Part shown: positions 1 through 8,116 of the stretch, piece after piece
How positions within the stretch are numbered: the first letter of the stretch is position 1
How the letters are laid out: the number at the start of each line of letters is the position of its first letter
Assembly (NCBI RefSeq): GCF_025602895.1
Contig: NW_026516569.1
Span: 1-21,421, forward strand
Direction of reading: 5' to 3'
Length of the DNA stretch: 21,421 nucleotides
DNA from: Polychytrium aggregatum
Taxonomy: Eukaryota; Chytridiomycota; Chytridiomycetes; Polychytriales
The notes under the pieces: model-generated
Told to the model about the DNA's origin: nothing
Database searches by the model: none
Seen by the model: only the letters and a program-made list of their open reading frames with translations
Translations under genes and position numbers: made by a program

Positions 1-2
1 AA

Positions 3-2993
3 GGTGTAATGCCGAGTCTGGCAACCCCTGTTGACTCTCGAGGTGTCCCGCTCAAATACAATGAGTTTGGCGACGTTTTCAGCCTCAAGTCTGACCCTCC
101 TTCTTCCTTGCCTCCTCACCGTCCGTATGACTTGTCTATTGAGTTTGTACGGACCGAGGATGGAAAGGAACCTCGTTTGCCAAAGCCGGGGAAAGTCTAT
201 CCTTTGTCCCCGGCCGAGGAATCTGCTCTTTCGGAGTATCTGACCAACGCCCTCGCACGTGGTTGGATCTCCAAATCCTCTTCTCCCGTTGGTGCTCCCT
301 GCTTCTTCGTGAAGAAGCCCAATGGTGGTCTTCGCCTTTGCGTCGACTACCGGGGCCTCAATGCCATCACGAAGAAGAACCGCTACCCTCTTCCCCTCTT
401 CCAGGATCTTCTGGATAAACTTTCTTCTGCCCGCGTCTTCTCACACCTTGACCTTCCTGATGCTTACCACTTGGTTCGTGTCAAGAAGGGCGATGAGTGG
501 AAGACTGCTTTTGTTTGCAAATCTGGCTCTTACGAGTACAATGTTATCCCCTTTGGTCTTTCGAATGCCCCCGCTGCTTTTCAGTTTTTTATGAACGACA
601 TCTTCTCGGACCTCCTTGGTGTCTGTGTTGTCATTTATCTTGACGACATCCTGATCTTCTCAAAAGATCCCCTGGAGCATGAGGAGCATGTTAAGCTTGT
701 TCTTTCTCGCCTTCGTGAACACTCTCTTAAGGTCAATCCGGCCAAGTGTTCTTTTGACCTTTCTGAAGTTGACTTTCTCGGCATGATCATTTCTGCCGAT
801 GGCATTAAAATGGACCCTGCCAAGGTCGAGGCCGTTTCCCTTTGGCCTGTTCCCTCTTCTGCTCGCGACATCCAAGTTTTTATTGGTTTCGCAAACTTTT
901 ACCGCCGCTTCGTCAAGGACTTTTCCGCACTTGCTCGTCCTTTGACTTCACTCACCACCAAATCCTCCACCTTCTCTTGGTCTCCCGAGGCCCAAGAGGC
1001 TTTTGATTCTCTTAAACGTTCATTCACTTCCGCACCTATTCTTCGTTACTTTGATTTCTCCAAACCCGCTGTCATCGAGCCCGATGCTTCTGACTTTGCT
1101 CTGGGTGCCGTCCTTTCCCAGTTTGACCCTGACGGCGCTCTTCACCCCGTTGCTTTTCACTCTCGGCAATTCCGTCCCGCCGAGGTGAATTATGACACCC
1201 ACGACAAAGAGCTCCTTGCTATTGTCGATTCCTTTACTGCCTGGCGTCATTACTTGATGGCTGCCGACCCCGATCATCCCACTCTTGTTTTCTCTGATCA
1301 CCAGAACCTCACCCGGTTCACTTCCGCTTCCCAACTTTCTCGCCGCCAGTTCCGGTGGGCCCAATTCCTTTCTGATTTTGCTTTTCGCATTTACCACCGC
1401 CCTGGTCGCCTCAACACCAAAGCCGATGCTCTCAGTCGCCGTTCTGACTTTGAGATAAAGCCTGGTGACTCCCTCCACTCCACCAACTTCCTTCAGCTGT
1501 TCGAGTCTATTTCTCTCGACAGCATCACCGTTATCGGCTCGAACCCCGATTTTCTTTCCGAGATTCGAGCTGCCACCCTTTCTTGTTCCCTTCTTTCTGA
1601 CTTCAACGCCAAACGTCTTGATGGCGATTACTCCTTCCGTGACGGTCTCCTTTACTTTAAAGACCTGATCGTTGTCCCTTCCCCCGAGCTCCAGCTCAAA
1701 GTGTTTGAGCAACGTCACTGCTCCGCTGCCGCTGGTCACTTTGGTCTTGCCAAGACCGTTGAGCTCATCTCCCGGGACTTTCACTGGCCCCGGCTTCGTA
1801 AGTCTGTGCGTCGCTTCATTGCTAATTGTGAAGCGTGCCAGCGAGCCAAGCCGTCCCGTCACTCCCCTTATGGTTTACTTCACCCTCTCCCCGTTCCTTC
1901 CGAACGTTGGTGGGACCTGTCGATGGACTTCATCACGGATCTCCCACCTTCGAACGGCTTTGACTCCATCTTCGTGGTTAAGGACCGCCTGTCCAAACAA
2001 GCACACTTTGTGCCCACCACGAAGACGGTTACAGGCGAGCAAACCGCCGAACTCTTCCTCTCCCACATCTTCCGCTTGCATGGTTGTCCCCGGTCTATTG
2101 TTTCGGACCGAGGAACTCAGTTTACTTCGGCCTCCTGGAGGCGCTTCAATGAGCTTCTGAAGACGAAGATTTCCCTTTCTTCTGCCTTCCACCCCGAGAC
2201 CGACGGTTCGACCGAGGTTCTCAACCAGGTCATCGAGCAGTATTTGCGTATCCATTGCAATTACCTGCAAGACGACTGGACCCTTCACCTTCCCCTTGCC
2301 GAGTTCACTTACAACAACTCGGAAAACACCTCCACTGGCATGACTCCCTTCTTTGCAGTCCATGGCCATCACCCCATTTTTGATCCCTCCATCATCCGTG
2401 ATCCTTCTGTTGTGCCCTCTGCCGAAGAACGTGTCGACCGACTTCAGACCGTTCTCGAGGATCTCAAGGCCAACCTCCGGGTTGCCCAAGAGTCCTACAC
2501 TTTGCAGGCCAACAAATCCCGTCTCCCCACTCCCGACATCTCCGTTGGCGACCTCGTTTTTCTTGATCGTCGCCACATCCGCACCCTTCGTCCCTCCAAC
2601 AAGCTTGATCAGAAAAAGCTTGGCCCCTTTAAAGTTCTTCGCCGCATCAACCCCGTTGCCTTTGAACTTAAACTCCCTTCCACACTCAAAGTCCACCCCG
2701 TCTTTCATGTATCCCTCCTTGAACCCCGAACGAAGGACATTGTTCCCGAGTTCACCCAACCCGAACCTCCACCCATTCTTGTTGACTCCCAGGAAGAGTT
2801 TGAGGTCGAGACTGTTCTCGATTCTCGGCTCTTCCGTGGTCGCTTACAGTACTTGGTTCAGTGGAAGGGCTATTCCGAGACTGACCGGTCTTGGGAGCCC
2901 GCTGCCAATGTTTCCCACGCCACTGATCTTGTTGCTGACTTCCACCTTCGCTATCCCTCAAAGCCGAAGGCGACGCCCGGAGTTCGTCGCTAA
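3..2993 (+). CDS. pol: Element A Pol: RT, RNase H, integrase, chromodomain (5' end cut by window)
   Basis: Polyprotein that copies the element RNA into DNA and inserts it. The frame is open from base 3; numbering here is from the ATG at 9, which is internal to pol, not a true start. RT: motif A HLDLPDAY (about 146-153), FGLSNAP, YLDD near 210. RNase H: D in EPDASDF (about 358), E in HDKELL, D in SDHQNL (about 430), D in KADALSR (about 472). Integrase: HHCC zinc finger (about 569-610), then D in MDFITD (about 639), D700 in SDRGTQF and E736, giving D-x35-E; GPF module with HPVFHVSLLEP. A chromodomain follows from about 931, with WKGY and DRSWEP and aromatic-cage positions F, W, Y. No internal stop. 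Odd: proline in motif A where arginine or glycine is usual. The stop lies 12 nt before the LTR. Confidence 0.95.
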   Translation, partial: GVMPSLATPVDSRGVPLKYNEFGDVFSLKSDPPSSLPPHRPYDLSIEFVRTEDGKEPRLPKPGKVYPLSPAEESALSEYLTNALARGWISKSSSPVGAPCFFVKKPNGGLRLCVDYRGLNAITKKNRYPLPLFQDLLDKLSSARVFSHLDLPDAYHLVRVKKGDEWKTAFVCKSGSYEYNVIPFGLSNAPAAFQFFMNDIFSDLLGVCVVIYLDDILIFSKDPLEHEEHVKLVLSRLREHSLKVNPAKCSFDLSEVDFLGMIISADGIKMDPAKVEAVSLWPVPSSARDIQVFIGFANFYRRFVKDFSALARPLTSLTTKSSTFSWSPEAQEAFDSLKRSFTSAPILRYFDFSKPAVIEPDASDFALGAVLSQFDPDGALHPVAFHSRQFRPAEVNYDTHDKELLAIVDSFTAWRHYLMAADPDHPTLVFSDHQNLTRFTSASQLSRRQFRWAQFLSDFAFRIYHRPGRLNTKADALSRRSDFEIKPGDSLHSTNFLQLFESISLDSITVIGSNPDFLSEIRAATLSCSLLSDFNAKRLDGDYSFRDGLLYFKDLIVVPSPELQLKVFEQRHCSAAAGHFGLAKTVELISRDFHWPRLRKSVRRFIANCEACQRAKPSRHSPYGLLHPLPVPSERWWDLSMDFITDLPPSNGFDSIFVVKDRLSKQAHFVPTTKTVTGEQTAELFLSHIFRLHGCPRSIVSDRGTQFTSASWRRFNELLKTKISLSSAFHPETDGSTEVLNQVIEQYLRIHCNYLQDDWTLHLPLAEFTYNNSENTSTGMTPFFAVHGHHPIFDPSIIRDPSVVPSAEERVDRLQTVLEDLKANLRVAQESYTLQANKSRLPTPDISVGDLVFLDRRHIRTLRPSNKLDQKKLGPFKVLRRINPVAFELKLPSTLKVHPVFHVSLLEPRTKDIVPEFTQPEPPPILVDSQEEFEVETVLDSRLFRGRLQYLVQWKGYSETDRSWEPAANVSHATDLVADFHLRYPSKPKATPGVRR

Positions 2994-3005
2994 GGAAGGG
3001 GATGA
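2994..3005 (+). promoter_or_regulatory. Polypurine tract of element A
   Basis: GGAAGGGGATGA lies between the pol stop codon and the first base of the 3' LTR. A purine run in this place primes plus-strand DNA synthesis in LTR elements. Only one T interrupts it. Confidence 0.75.
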
Positions 3006-3263
3006 TGTTAGGGATAGCTTCTGCTTGTTCTCCACTTTGACTGCACACTTGGCTGTTCTTTTGCCTTTCTGTTTGTTTGTGTGTAGCTTTGCAGTTCCCC
3101 TCCAATTTTCCGCCTTTTGCCTGCCATTTCCGCTCCTTCCGCACTTCCGTTTCCCCGCGCTGCTCCGCTTCCTTTGTCTTCTTCGCACGCGCCGGTTTGT
3201 TTGTGCACGCGCCTTGCTGCGATTGGTTGCAATTCGGCTGCCGGTCATGTGTCCCACCACCGG

Positions 3264-3362
3264 TGACTCATGACCTGCCTGACCGCCCCGATCTCTTGTT
3301 CATCTCGCATGCATTTGCCCCAACCTTATACTTGACCAATCCGCTTCTTGGACGTTGAGTCA
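3264..3362 (+). promoter_or_regulatory. Paired bZIP (AP-1/Gcn4-type) sites in LTR of A
   Basis: TGACTCA at 3264-3270 and TGAGTCA at 3356-3362 are both perfect matches to the Gcn4/AP-1 consensus. They lie about 190 to 290 bp upstream of the TATA box. Both are unchanged in the B copy although bases next to them differ. The role as activator sites is inferred. Confidence 0.5.
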
Positions 3363-3549
3363 CATTGCTTCGCCTTTGCACGTTTCTCCTGCCAGGTGCT
3401 TCGCTTTTGCTTGCGCCTCCCTCGCTTTGGTTCTCTGCCTGTCTCGGTGGTCCTTCTCGGCCCTCGTTCGTGCATCGCCCCCTTCGCCCTGCTCGATCGC
3501 CCACTTTTCCCTCCCTTGGCCGCCCTTCGCTGCCAAGTCCGGACTTGTC

Positions 3550-3613
3550 TATAAATAGCCTGACCCCCGCGATGTGTAGTCGAACCTCAGCGTTCAAAAT
3601 AGGACTAAATAAA
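3550..3613 (+). promoter_or_regulatory. LTR core promoter, predicted start and poly(A) signal (element A)
   Basis: TATAAATA at 3550-3557. AGCGTTCAAAAT at 3589-3600 is the predicted 5' end of the transcript, chosen because it is complementary to the primer-binding site of the sister copy B. AATAAA follows at 3608-3613, placing the poly(A) site within the LTR and defining a short R region. Confidence 0.65.
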
Positions 3614-3798
3614 GTGCCTTCTACTTTATTCTCTGAGTGTTCCTCACGTCTCATTTCGAGACTAGTCTTATCTTGAACGGATCTTTGCTTCCCTCGCTCC
3701 CTCTCCGAGTCCACTTCGGACTTTACCCTTGCCTTCCCTGAGCCCACTTCGAGCTCACTTCTTCTTTTGCCGTTGAGTCCCCTTCGGACTCTAACATC

Positions 3799-6162
3799 TA
3801 CAGTGCTGATCCGTCGCAGCATGTAGAGCACGTCAAGCAGGTCCTCTCGAAGCTCCGAGCTGCAAAGCTGTATTGCAAGCTGGAGAAGTGCGAGTTCTCC
3901 AAAACCTCGGTCTCGTTCCTTGGTTTCATGGTCTCGCCCGAGGGCATCGGTATGGAGCGATCCAAGCTCTCTGCGATCTTGGATTGGCCCATACCGCGCA
4001 ACATCTCGGATCTTCGATCCTTTGTCGGGTTTGCGAACTTCTATCGACGCTTCATCGATGGATACGCAAAGATCGCGGGGCCCATGACTCGGCTCTTCCG
4101 GAAGACGCATGGCTTCCAGTGGTCCCGCGAAGCCGATAAAGCATTCAGATCCTTGAAGGATGCCTTCGTTTCGGAGCCCGTTCTGGTGCATCCGGACCCA
4201 TCCAAGCCGTTCGTCGTAGAGTCAGATGCGTCGGACTTTGCGCTTGGATGCGTGCTCTCCCAGCGGGGTGCTGATGATCGCCTTCATCCTTGCTCGTTCC
4301 ATTCGCGGACACTCTCGAATGCTGAACGTAACTACAGCATATACGAGAAAGAGCTGTTGGCGATCAAGGAGGCTTTCGAGGCGTGGCGACACTACCTCGA
4401 AGGCGCCCAGCATCCCGTTGCCGTTCTGACCGATCACAAGAACTTGGAGTACCTGGCAACGGCTCGCATCCTAAACCAGCGTCATGCACGGTGGTCCCAG
4501 TTCTTGTCTCGGTTCGACATCCGCATCCAGTACCGTCCTGGTGCGAGGAACGGCAAGGCCGATGCCCTGTCTCGTCGCTCGGACTACATCCCTTCGTCGG
4601 CCTCCGTGTCGAGGGATCCGCCTCTGCTTCTCGATCCTGCCGCGGTGATACGCGTGCTCCGAAGCAGAGACGCCCGCTCTTCGGTTGCAAGTCGCAGTGA
4701 CCCTGTGGATTTGCTGCAGCTCATAGCCGAAGAGCAGGCTCGGGATCCCGGTCTAGACAAATACCGTCGTGACCCGAAGTTCGTCTGGAATGGCCAGTAC
4801 CTCACCTTCCAGAACAGGATTGTGGTCCCAGAGTCGTGCCGAGTTCCGGCGCTCAAGTCGTGCCATGACCCAGTCGCTGTGGGTCATCCAGGCATCCGAC
4901 GGACTCTGGCTCTGGTATCGCGACAGTTTTGGTGGCAAACCTATCGGAAAGATGTCAAAGAGTACGTCTCGACGTGCGACACCTGTGCACGCTCGAAAGC
5001 TCCGCGACACAAGCCGTTTGGGTTCCTGTTGCCACTCCAGACAGCCGATCGACCCTGGGGGACACTGACCATGGACTTTATCACTGATCTGCCAAAGTCC
5101 AAGGGTCACACCTGCATCTTTGTGGTGGTATGCAGCCTCACAAAGATGGCACACTTTATGTCCTGGCGTTCACTGCCGTCGGCGGAGGAGACTGCGTCAC
5201 TGTTCCTCGACAATGTCTTTCGTCTCCATGGCCTCCCCGACACAGTGGTTTCAGACCGAGGAAGTCAGTTCACCTCTCGGTTCTGGAAGGCACTCTGCAC
5301 GCAGCTCGGGATCCAAACCAGTCTGTCCACGGCCTTCCATCCCCAGACCGATGGACAGACTGAGAGGGTCAACCAGGTCATCAACCAATACCTGCGCTGT
5401 TACACGTCGTATCAGCAAGATGACTGGGCCGAGCTGCTGCCGTTGGCCGAGTTCTCTTACAATAACCTCGAGAACTCGTCAACACATGCCTCGCCATTCT
5501 TGGCAACCTATGGGTTCCACCCAAGGTTCGAAGTCCCCGTTGTCGCTGGCGGCCCTGATGTTCCCTCTGCCACGGAGAGGGTTGAACATCTCCAGCGGAA
5601 CCTGGCACTGTTGAAGGAGAATCTTGAGAAGGCAAAGTCTGACTACAAGCACTTCTCAGATCTCCGGAGGTCCCAGGCTCCCGACTTGCGTCCGGGCGAT
5701 CAAGTCTGGGTGCTGACTCGTAACATCAGCACCACTCGCCCAAGCAAGAAGCTGGATTACCAGAGGATTGGACCATTCACCATCCTCGAGGCCGTCGGGA
5801 CATTGGCTTTCCGCCTGGACTTGCCAAAGGACATAAAGGTGCACCCGGTGTTCCATGTGTCTCTTCTTGAGCCCTACAAGAAGAACTCGCTTCCGGGTCG
5901 GGTGCAAGCGCCGCCCCCTGCGGTGGTCATCGATGGGAACTTGGAGTGGGAGGTCGAAGAGATCTTAGACTCCAAGTTCGTGCGCGGAAAGCTGCACTAT
6001 CTCATCGATTGGAAAGGCTACCCGGTCACCGATCGAAGTTGGGAGCCCGCCGACATTGTCTTTGCCCCAACGGTGGCCGCGGAGTACCACCGACGCTACC
6101 CAGACAAGCCTGGCCCCAGGAGAACTCAAGATGGAACACGCCGTAGTTTAAGGAGGAGATAG
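3799..6162 (+). pseudogene. pol: C-plus Pol: RT C-terminal half, RNase H, integrase, chromodomain
   Basis: The reading frame picks up at IYSADP, the residues just after the YxDD catalytic box of RT, and runs 787 codons without a stop; the first ATG, at 3928, is internal. RNase H: D codon 4225 (SDASDF), E 4351 (EKELL), D 4432 (TDHKNL), D 4561 (ADALSR). Integrase: H 4864, H 4885, C 4975, C 4984; then D 5074 (MDFITD), D 5254 (SDRGSQF), E 5362 (TERVNQ), D-x35-E. GPF module and HPVFHVSLLEP, then a chromodomain with WEVEEIL, WKGY and DRSWEP. The usual VVVDRLTK after the first integrase D reads VVVCSLTK in both C copies. The protein is intact except for the insertion of A, so I call it disrupted rather than decayed. 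The stop TAG abuts the LTR. Confidence 0.93.
6150..6162 (+). promoter_or_regulatory. Polypurine tract of C-plus
   Basis: AAGGAGGAGATAG directly precedes the LTR and overlaps the last codons and stop of pol, so the plus-strand primer and the end of the coding frame share bases. Confidence 0.7.
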
Positions 6163-6581
6163 TGTGATGACCAGCATCACAACGGACCAATGAGATTGTC
6201 CCGCATGCTCTCGCCCTCCGCACCAATCATGAGTCCCCACGTGTTTGTTTGCCCCCATGCATGAGCACGCGCCGTTGCCACCCGCGTCTACTGGTTTCCT
6301 GCCTCCCCCACCGCTCGGCACATGTCCCCGGGCTGTGCCAAGCCTCTCTCGCTTGCACACCAGCCACTCTCGCACCCCCTTCTCGCTTCTCTGTGATGCT
6401 CCACCCTTCTCGCCCACTTTTGCCCCTCGACCTTCTCCCGGTCTATAAATAGCCCTGCATGTCTGAGCCTATGTTGAACACCAGTTCGAACAAAACTTGT
6501 TCTTTGGTGTTCGGGGCTAAAAGCTAATAAAGCTCATACCAAGCACTTGGTCTTCGTCCTTGCGCTTGTTCACTCCTTACA
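6163..6581 (+). repeat. 3' LTR of C-plus (419 bp)
   Basis: Starts TGTGATG and ends CTTACA; ends are an imperfect inverted repeat (TGTGA/TTACA). The same 419 bp occur reversed at 9513-9931, with no difference seen. The first 19 bases form a hairpin (TGTGATG, loop ACCAG, CATCACA). CCAAT occurs at 6187 and 6223 and CACGTG at 6238. TATAAATA lies at 6444 and AATAAA at 6526. Confidence 0.96.
6444..6531 (+). promoter_or_regulatory. Core promoter, start-site hairpin and poly(A) signal in C LTR
   Basis: TATAAATA at 6444-6451. A nested hairpin follows at 6476-6512: outer stem GAACACCA/TGGTGTTC (8 bp), inner stem GAACAA/TTGTTC (6 bp) with a 3-nt loop. Its 5' edge is about 32 nt past the TATA box, where transcription should begin. 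AATAAA is at 6526-6531, so the hairpin probably lies in R and would be present at both RNA ends. The mirror set in C-minus is at 9563-9650. Confidence 0.6.
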
Positions 6582-7255
6582 ATACGGTCCTGCTGGTCGC
6601 TTGGGAGGAGGTCCAGGGCCAGTCCGTATTCGAGTGTCGGTCTAATGAAGGTCCGATAGACTCTGACAAGCGTCCTTGCCGATGCCGTTCCCAGTCGGGC
6701 TCCGACCTTGATCATGTAGTCTGTCGCCATCTTGGTCTTGTCGATCAAGTGGTCGATCTGGCGACTAACTCTGAAACCATCCACATCGATGATCGCACCG
6801 AGGTACTTGTATTCTTGGACCTCTGGCAGCTTCTCTCCGTAGAGATAGATGCCATCAGACCGATCGGGGTTTGCGGCCGAGAAGATGGCTTCACACTTCT
6901 TGGGTGCGAACCTATACCGATTGTCAATGCTGTGTTGTTCGCAGAGTGCCAGGAGTCTTTGGGTCGATCCCGGGGACCCGATCAGCACTCCGTCGTCTGC
7001 GAACCAGAGCGAATTGACTCTGATCGACGACCGGCCGTTGATTCTCAGCTGGACGTCTTGATGTGGGGTTGAGCCTTGGGGTCCGATCTTGTGCCTGAGG
7101 ATCTCGGGCAGATCGTCAATAAACGCACTGAACAAGAGCGGACTAAGTACCGAACCTTGGATCAGCCCCTTCTGGAGCCACACTGGTTCCGACCGGCGTC
7201 CTTTGCTTGCAACTCGGACTTGGGTCCTGTCGAACATTGCCTTCAGGATCCCTAG
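6582..7255 (-). pseudogene. LINE F fragment: reverse transcriptase middle and 3' part
   Basis: A 674-bp stretch with one open frame reading right to left. It encodes the later RT motifs of a non-LTR retrotransposon: GLIQGSVLSPLLFS, FADD at 6992-7003 (catalytic aspartates), HSIDNRYRF, and RPTLEYG near the left end. Motif A lies upstream and is missing. It lines up with LINE E at 18500-19120 but differs at many residues (for example GSPGSTQ against CPAGRTQ), so it is a relative, not a copy. It is cut on its 5' side by the LTR of B and on its 3' side by the LTR of C-plus, which makes it the oldest layer here. No start codon, 3' UTR or tail remains in the window. Confidence 0.9.
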
Positions 7256-7512
7256 TGTTAGGGATAGCTCCTGCTTGTTCTCCACTTTGACTGCACACTT
7301 GGCTATTCTTTTGCCTTCTGTTTGTTTGTGTGTAGCCTTGCAGTTCCCCTCCGATTTTCCGCCTTTTGCCTGTCTTTTCCGCTCCTTCCGCACTTCCGTT
7401 TTCCCGCGCTGCTCCGCTTCCTTTGTCTTCTTCGCACGCGCCGGTTTGTTTGTGCACGCGCCTTGCTGCGATTGGTTGCAATTCGGCTGCCGGTCATGTG
7501 TCCCCCCACCGG

Positions 7513-7611
7513 TGACTCATGACCTGCCTGACCGCCCCGATCTCTTGTTCATCTCGCATGCATTTGCCCCAACCTTATACTTGACCAATCCGCTTCTTGG
7601 ACGATGAGTCA
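7513..7611 (+). promoter_or_regulatory. Paired bZIP (AP-1/Gcn4-type) sites in LTR of B
   Basis: TGACTCA at 7513-7519 and TGAGTCA at 7605-7611, same spacing as in A. Regulatory role inferred from the motif only. Confidence 0.5.
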
Positions 7612-7798
7612 CATTGCTTCGCCTTTGCACGTTTCTCCTGCCAGGTGCTTCGCTTTTGCTTGCGCCTCTCTCGCTTTGGTTCTCTGCCTGTCTCGGTGGT
7701 CCTTCTCGGCCCTCGTTCGTGCATCGCCCCCTTCGCCCTGCTCGATCGCCCACTTTTCCCTCCCTTGGCCGCCCTTCGCTGCCAAGTCCGGACTTGTC

Positions 7799-7862
7799 TA
7801 TAAATAGCCTGACCCCCGCGATGTGTAGTCGAACCTTAGCGTTCAAAACAGGACTAAATAAA
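7799..7862 (+). promoter_or_regulatory. LTR core promoter, predicted start and poly(A) signal (element B)
   Basis: TATAAATA at 7799-7806. AGCGTTCAAAA at 7838-7848, 39 nt past the first T of the TATA box, is the predicted 5' end of the mRNA and one arm of the self-primer. AATAAA at 7857-7862. Confidence 0.65.
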
Positions 7863-7896
7863 GTGCCTTCTACTTTATTCTCTGAGTGTTCCTCAC

Positions 7897-8040
7897 GTCT
7901 CATTTCGAGACAAGTCTTATCTTGAACGGATCTTTGCTTCCCTCGCTCCCTCTCCGAGTCCACTTCGGACTCTACCCTTGCTTTCCCTGAGCTCACTTCG
8001 AGCTCACTTCTTCTTTTGCCGTTGAGTCCCCTTTGGACTC
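7897..8040 (+). repeat. Array of four small hairpins in R-U5 leader of B
   Basis: Four stems, each with a 5-nt loop: GTCTC/GAGAC at 7897-7911; GAGTCC/GGACTC at 7956-7972; GAGCTC/GAGCTC at 7989-8005; GAGTCC/GGACTC at 8024-8040. Loops read ATTTC, ACTTC, ACTTC, CCTTT. The array lies between the two arms of the self-primer. In A the stems are partly eroded. Confidence 0.6.
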
Positions 8041-8048
8041 TAACATCA

Positions 8049-8059
8049 TTTTGAACGCT
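8049..8059 (+). promoter_or_regulatory. Self-priming primer-binding site of element B
   Basis: TTTTGAACGCT, 3 nt after the 5' LTR, is the exact reverse complement of AGCGTTCAAAA at 7838-7848, the predicted first bases of the transcript. No tRNA-type TGG site is present at the LTR boundary. Tf1 and related sushi elements are known to prime in this way, with the mRNA 5' end folding back on the PBS. Confidence 0.75.
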
Positions 8060-8116
8060 CCCTCTTGGCTTCCCGGCCTTTCTTCTTCTTTCGCCTCTCT
8101 TTCCCTCGTCGATCCG

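Larger units (their letters stand above)
1..3796 (+). mobile_element. Element A: Ty3/gypsy chromovirus, 3' portion
   Basis: The 3' part of an LTR retrotransposon: pol up to the chromodomain, a short purine tract, then a complete 3' LTR. The 5' LTR, gag and protease lie beyond the left edge. The LTR matches that of element B at 7256-8045 with about 18 differences by eye (one a 1-bp indel), so A and B are two copies of one family. Directly after the LTR the sequence continues in the middle of the RT of C-plus, so A inserted into C-plus. The bases after the LTR, TCTAC, should be the target duplication, but the partner lies outside the window. Confidence 0.93.
3006..3796 (+). repeat. 3' LTR of element A (791 bp)
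   Basis: Starts TGTTAG and ends CTAACA, a perfect 6-bp terminal inverted repeat. It aligns end to end with the LTR at 7256-8045 (about 2.3% different by eye). U3 holds two TGASTCA sites and a TATAAATA box at 3550. A predicted transcript start is near 3589 and AATAAA lies at 3608. Several small open frames inside are not conserved genes. Confidence 0.96.
3797..6581 (+). mobile_element. C-plus: Ty3/gypsy chromovirus, 3' half, 5' side cut by element A
   Basis: Second LTR family, distinct from A/B in pol and LTR. It begins inside RT at the A insertion point and ends with a 419-bp LTR. Beyond the LTR lies LINE F sequence, so C-plus inserted into LINE F. From 4263 to its end it is repeated in inverted orientation as C-minus. 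The 5' half presumably lies upstream of A, off the left edge. Confidence 0.93.
4263..6581 (+). repeat. Left arm of 2319-bp inverted repeat (C-plus vs C-minus)
   Basis: Matches the reverse complement of 16804-17303 joined to 9513-11331. The arm lengths are equal to the base, and LTR and protein were identical wherever compared. The spacer between the LTR ends is 2931 bp (6582-9512). Confidence 0.9.
7256..8045 (+). repeat. 5' LTR of element B (790 bp)
   Basis: TGTTAG to CTAACA, aligned end to end with 3006-3796. TATAAATA at 7799-7806, predicted transcript start 7838, AATAAA at 7857-7862. No ATG occurs between the predicted start and the gag ATG at 8117. Confidence 0.96.

Noticed and set aside
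1020..2759. Two long minus-strand open frames (280 and 294 codons) opposite element A pol.
   Set aside because: They result from the strong pyrimidine bias at third positions of pol; no domain, and pol itself is intact on the other strand.
3268..4191. A 307-codon minus-strand frame over the A LTR, and its counterpart at 7517-8236.
   Set aside because: Present only because the LTR is pyrimidine-rich; no known domain, and it runs across an insertion junction.
6524..7393. A frame joining the B LTR (antisense) to the LINE F reverse transcriptase.
   Set aside because: It starts at GTG in the LTR and ends in the C LTR; the join is the product of nested insertion.
3006..8045. A and B read as one element whose LTRs flank 3797-7255.
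   Set aside because: The sequence between the LTRs belongs to other families, and gag lies after the second LTR while pol lies before the first. They are two copies in the same orientation.
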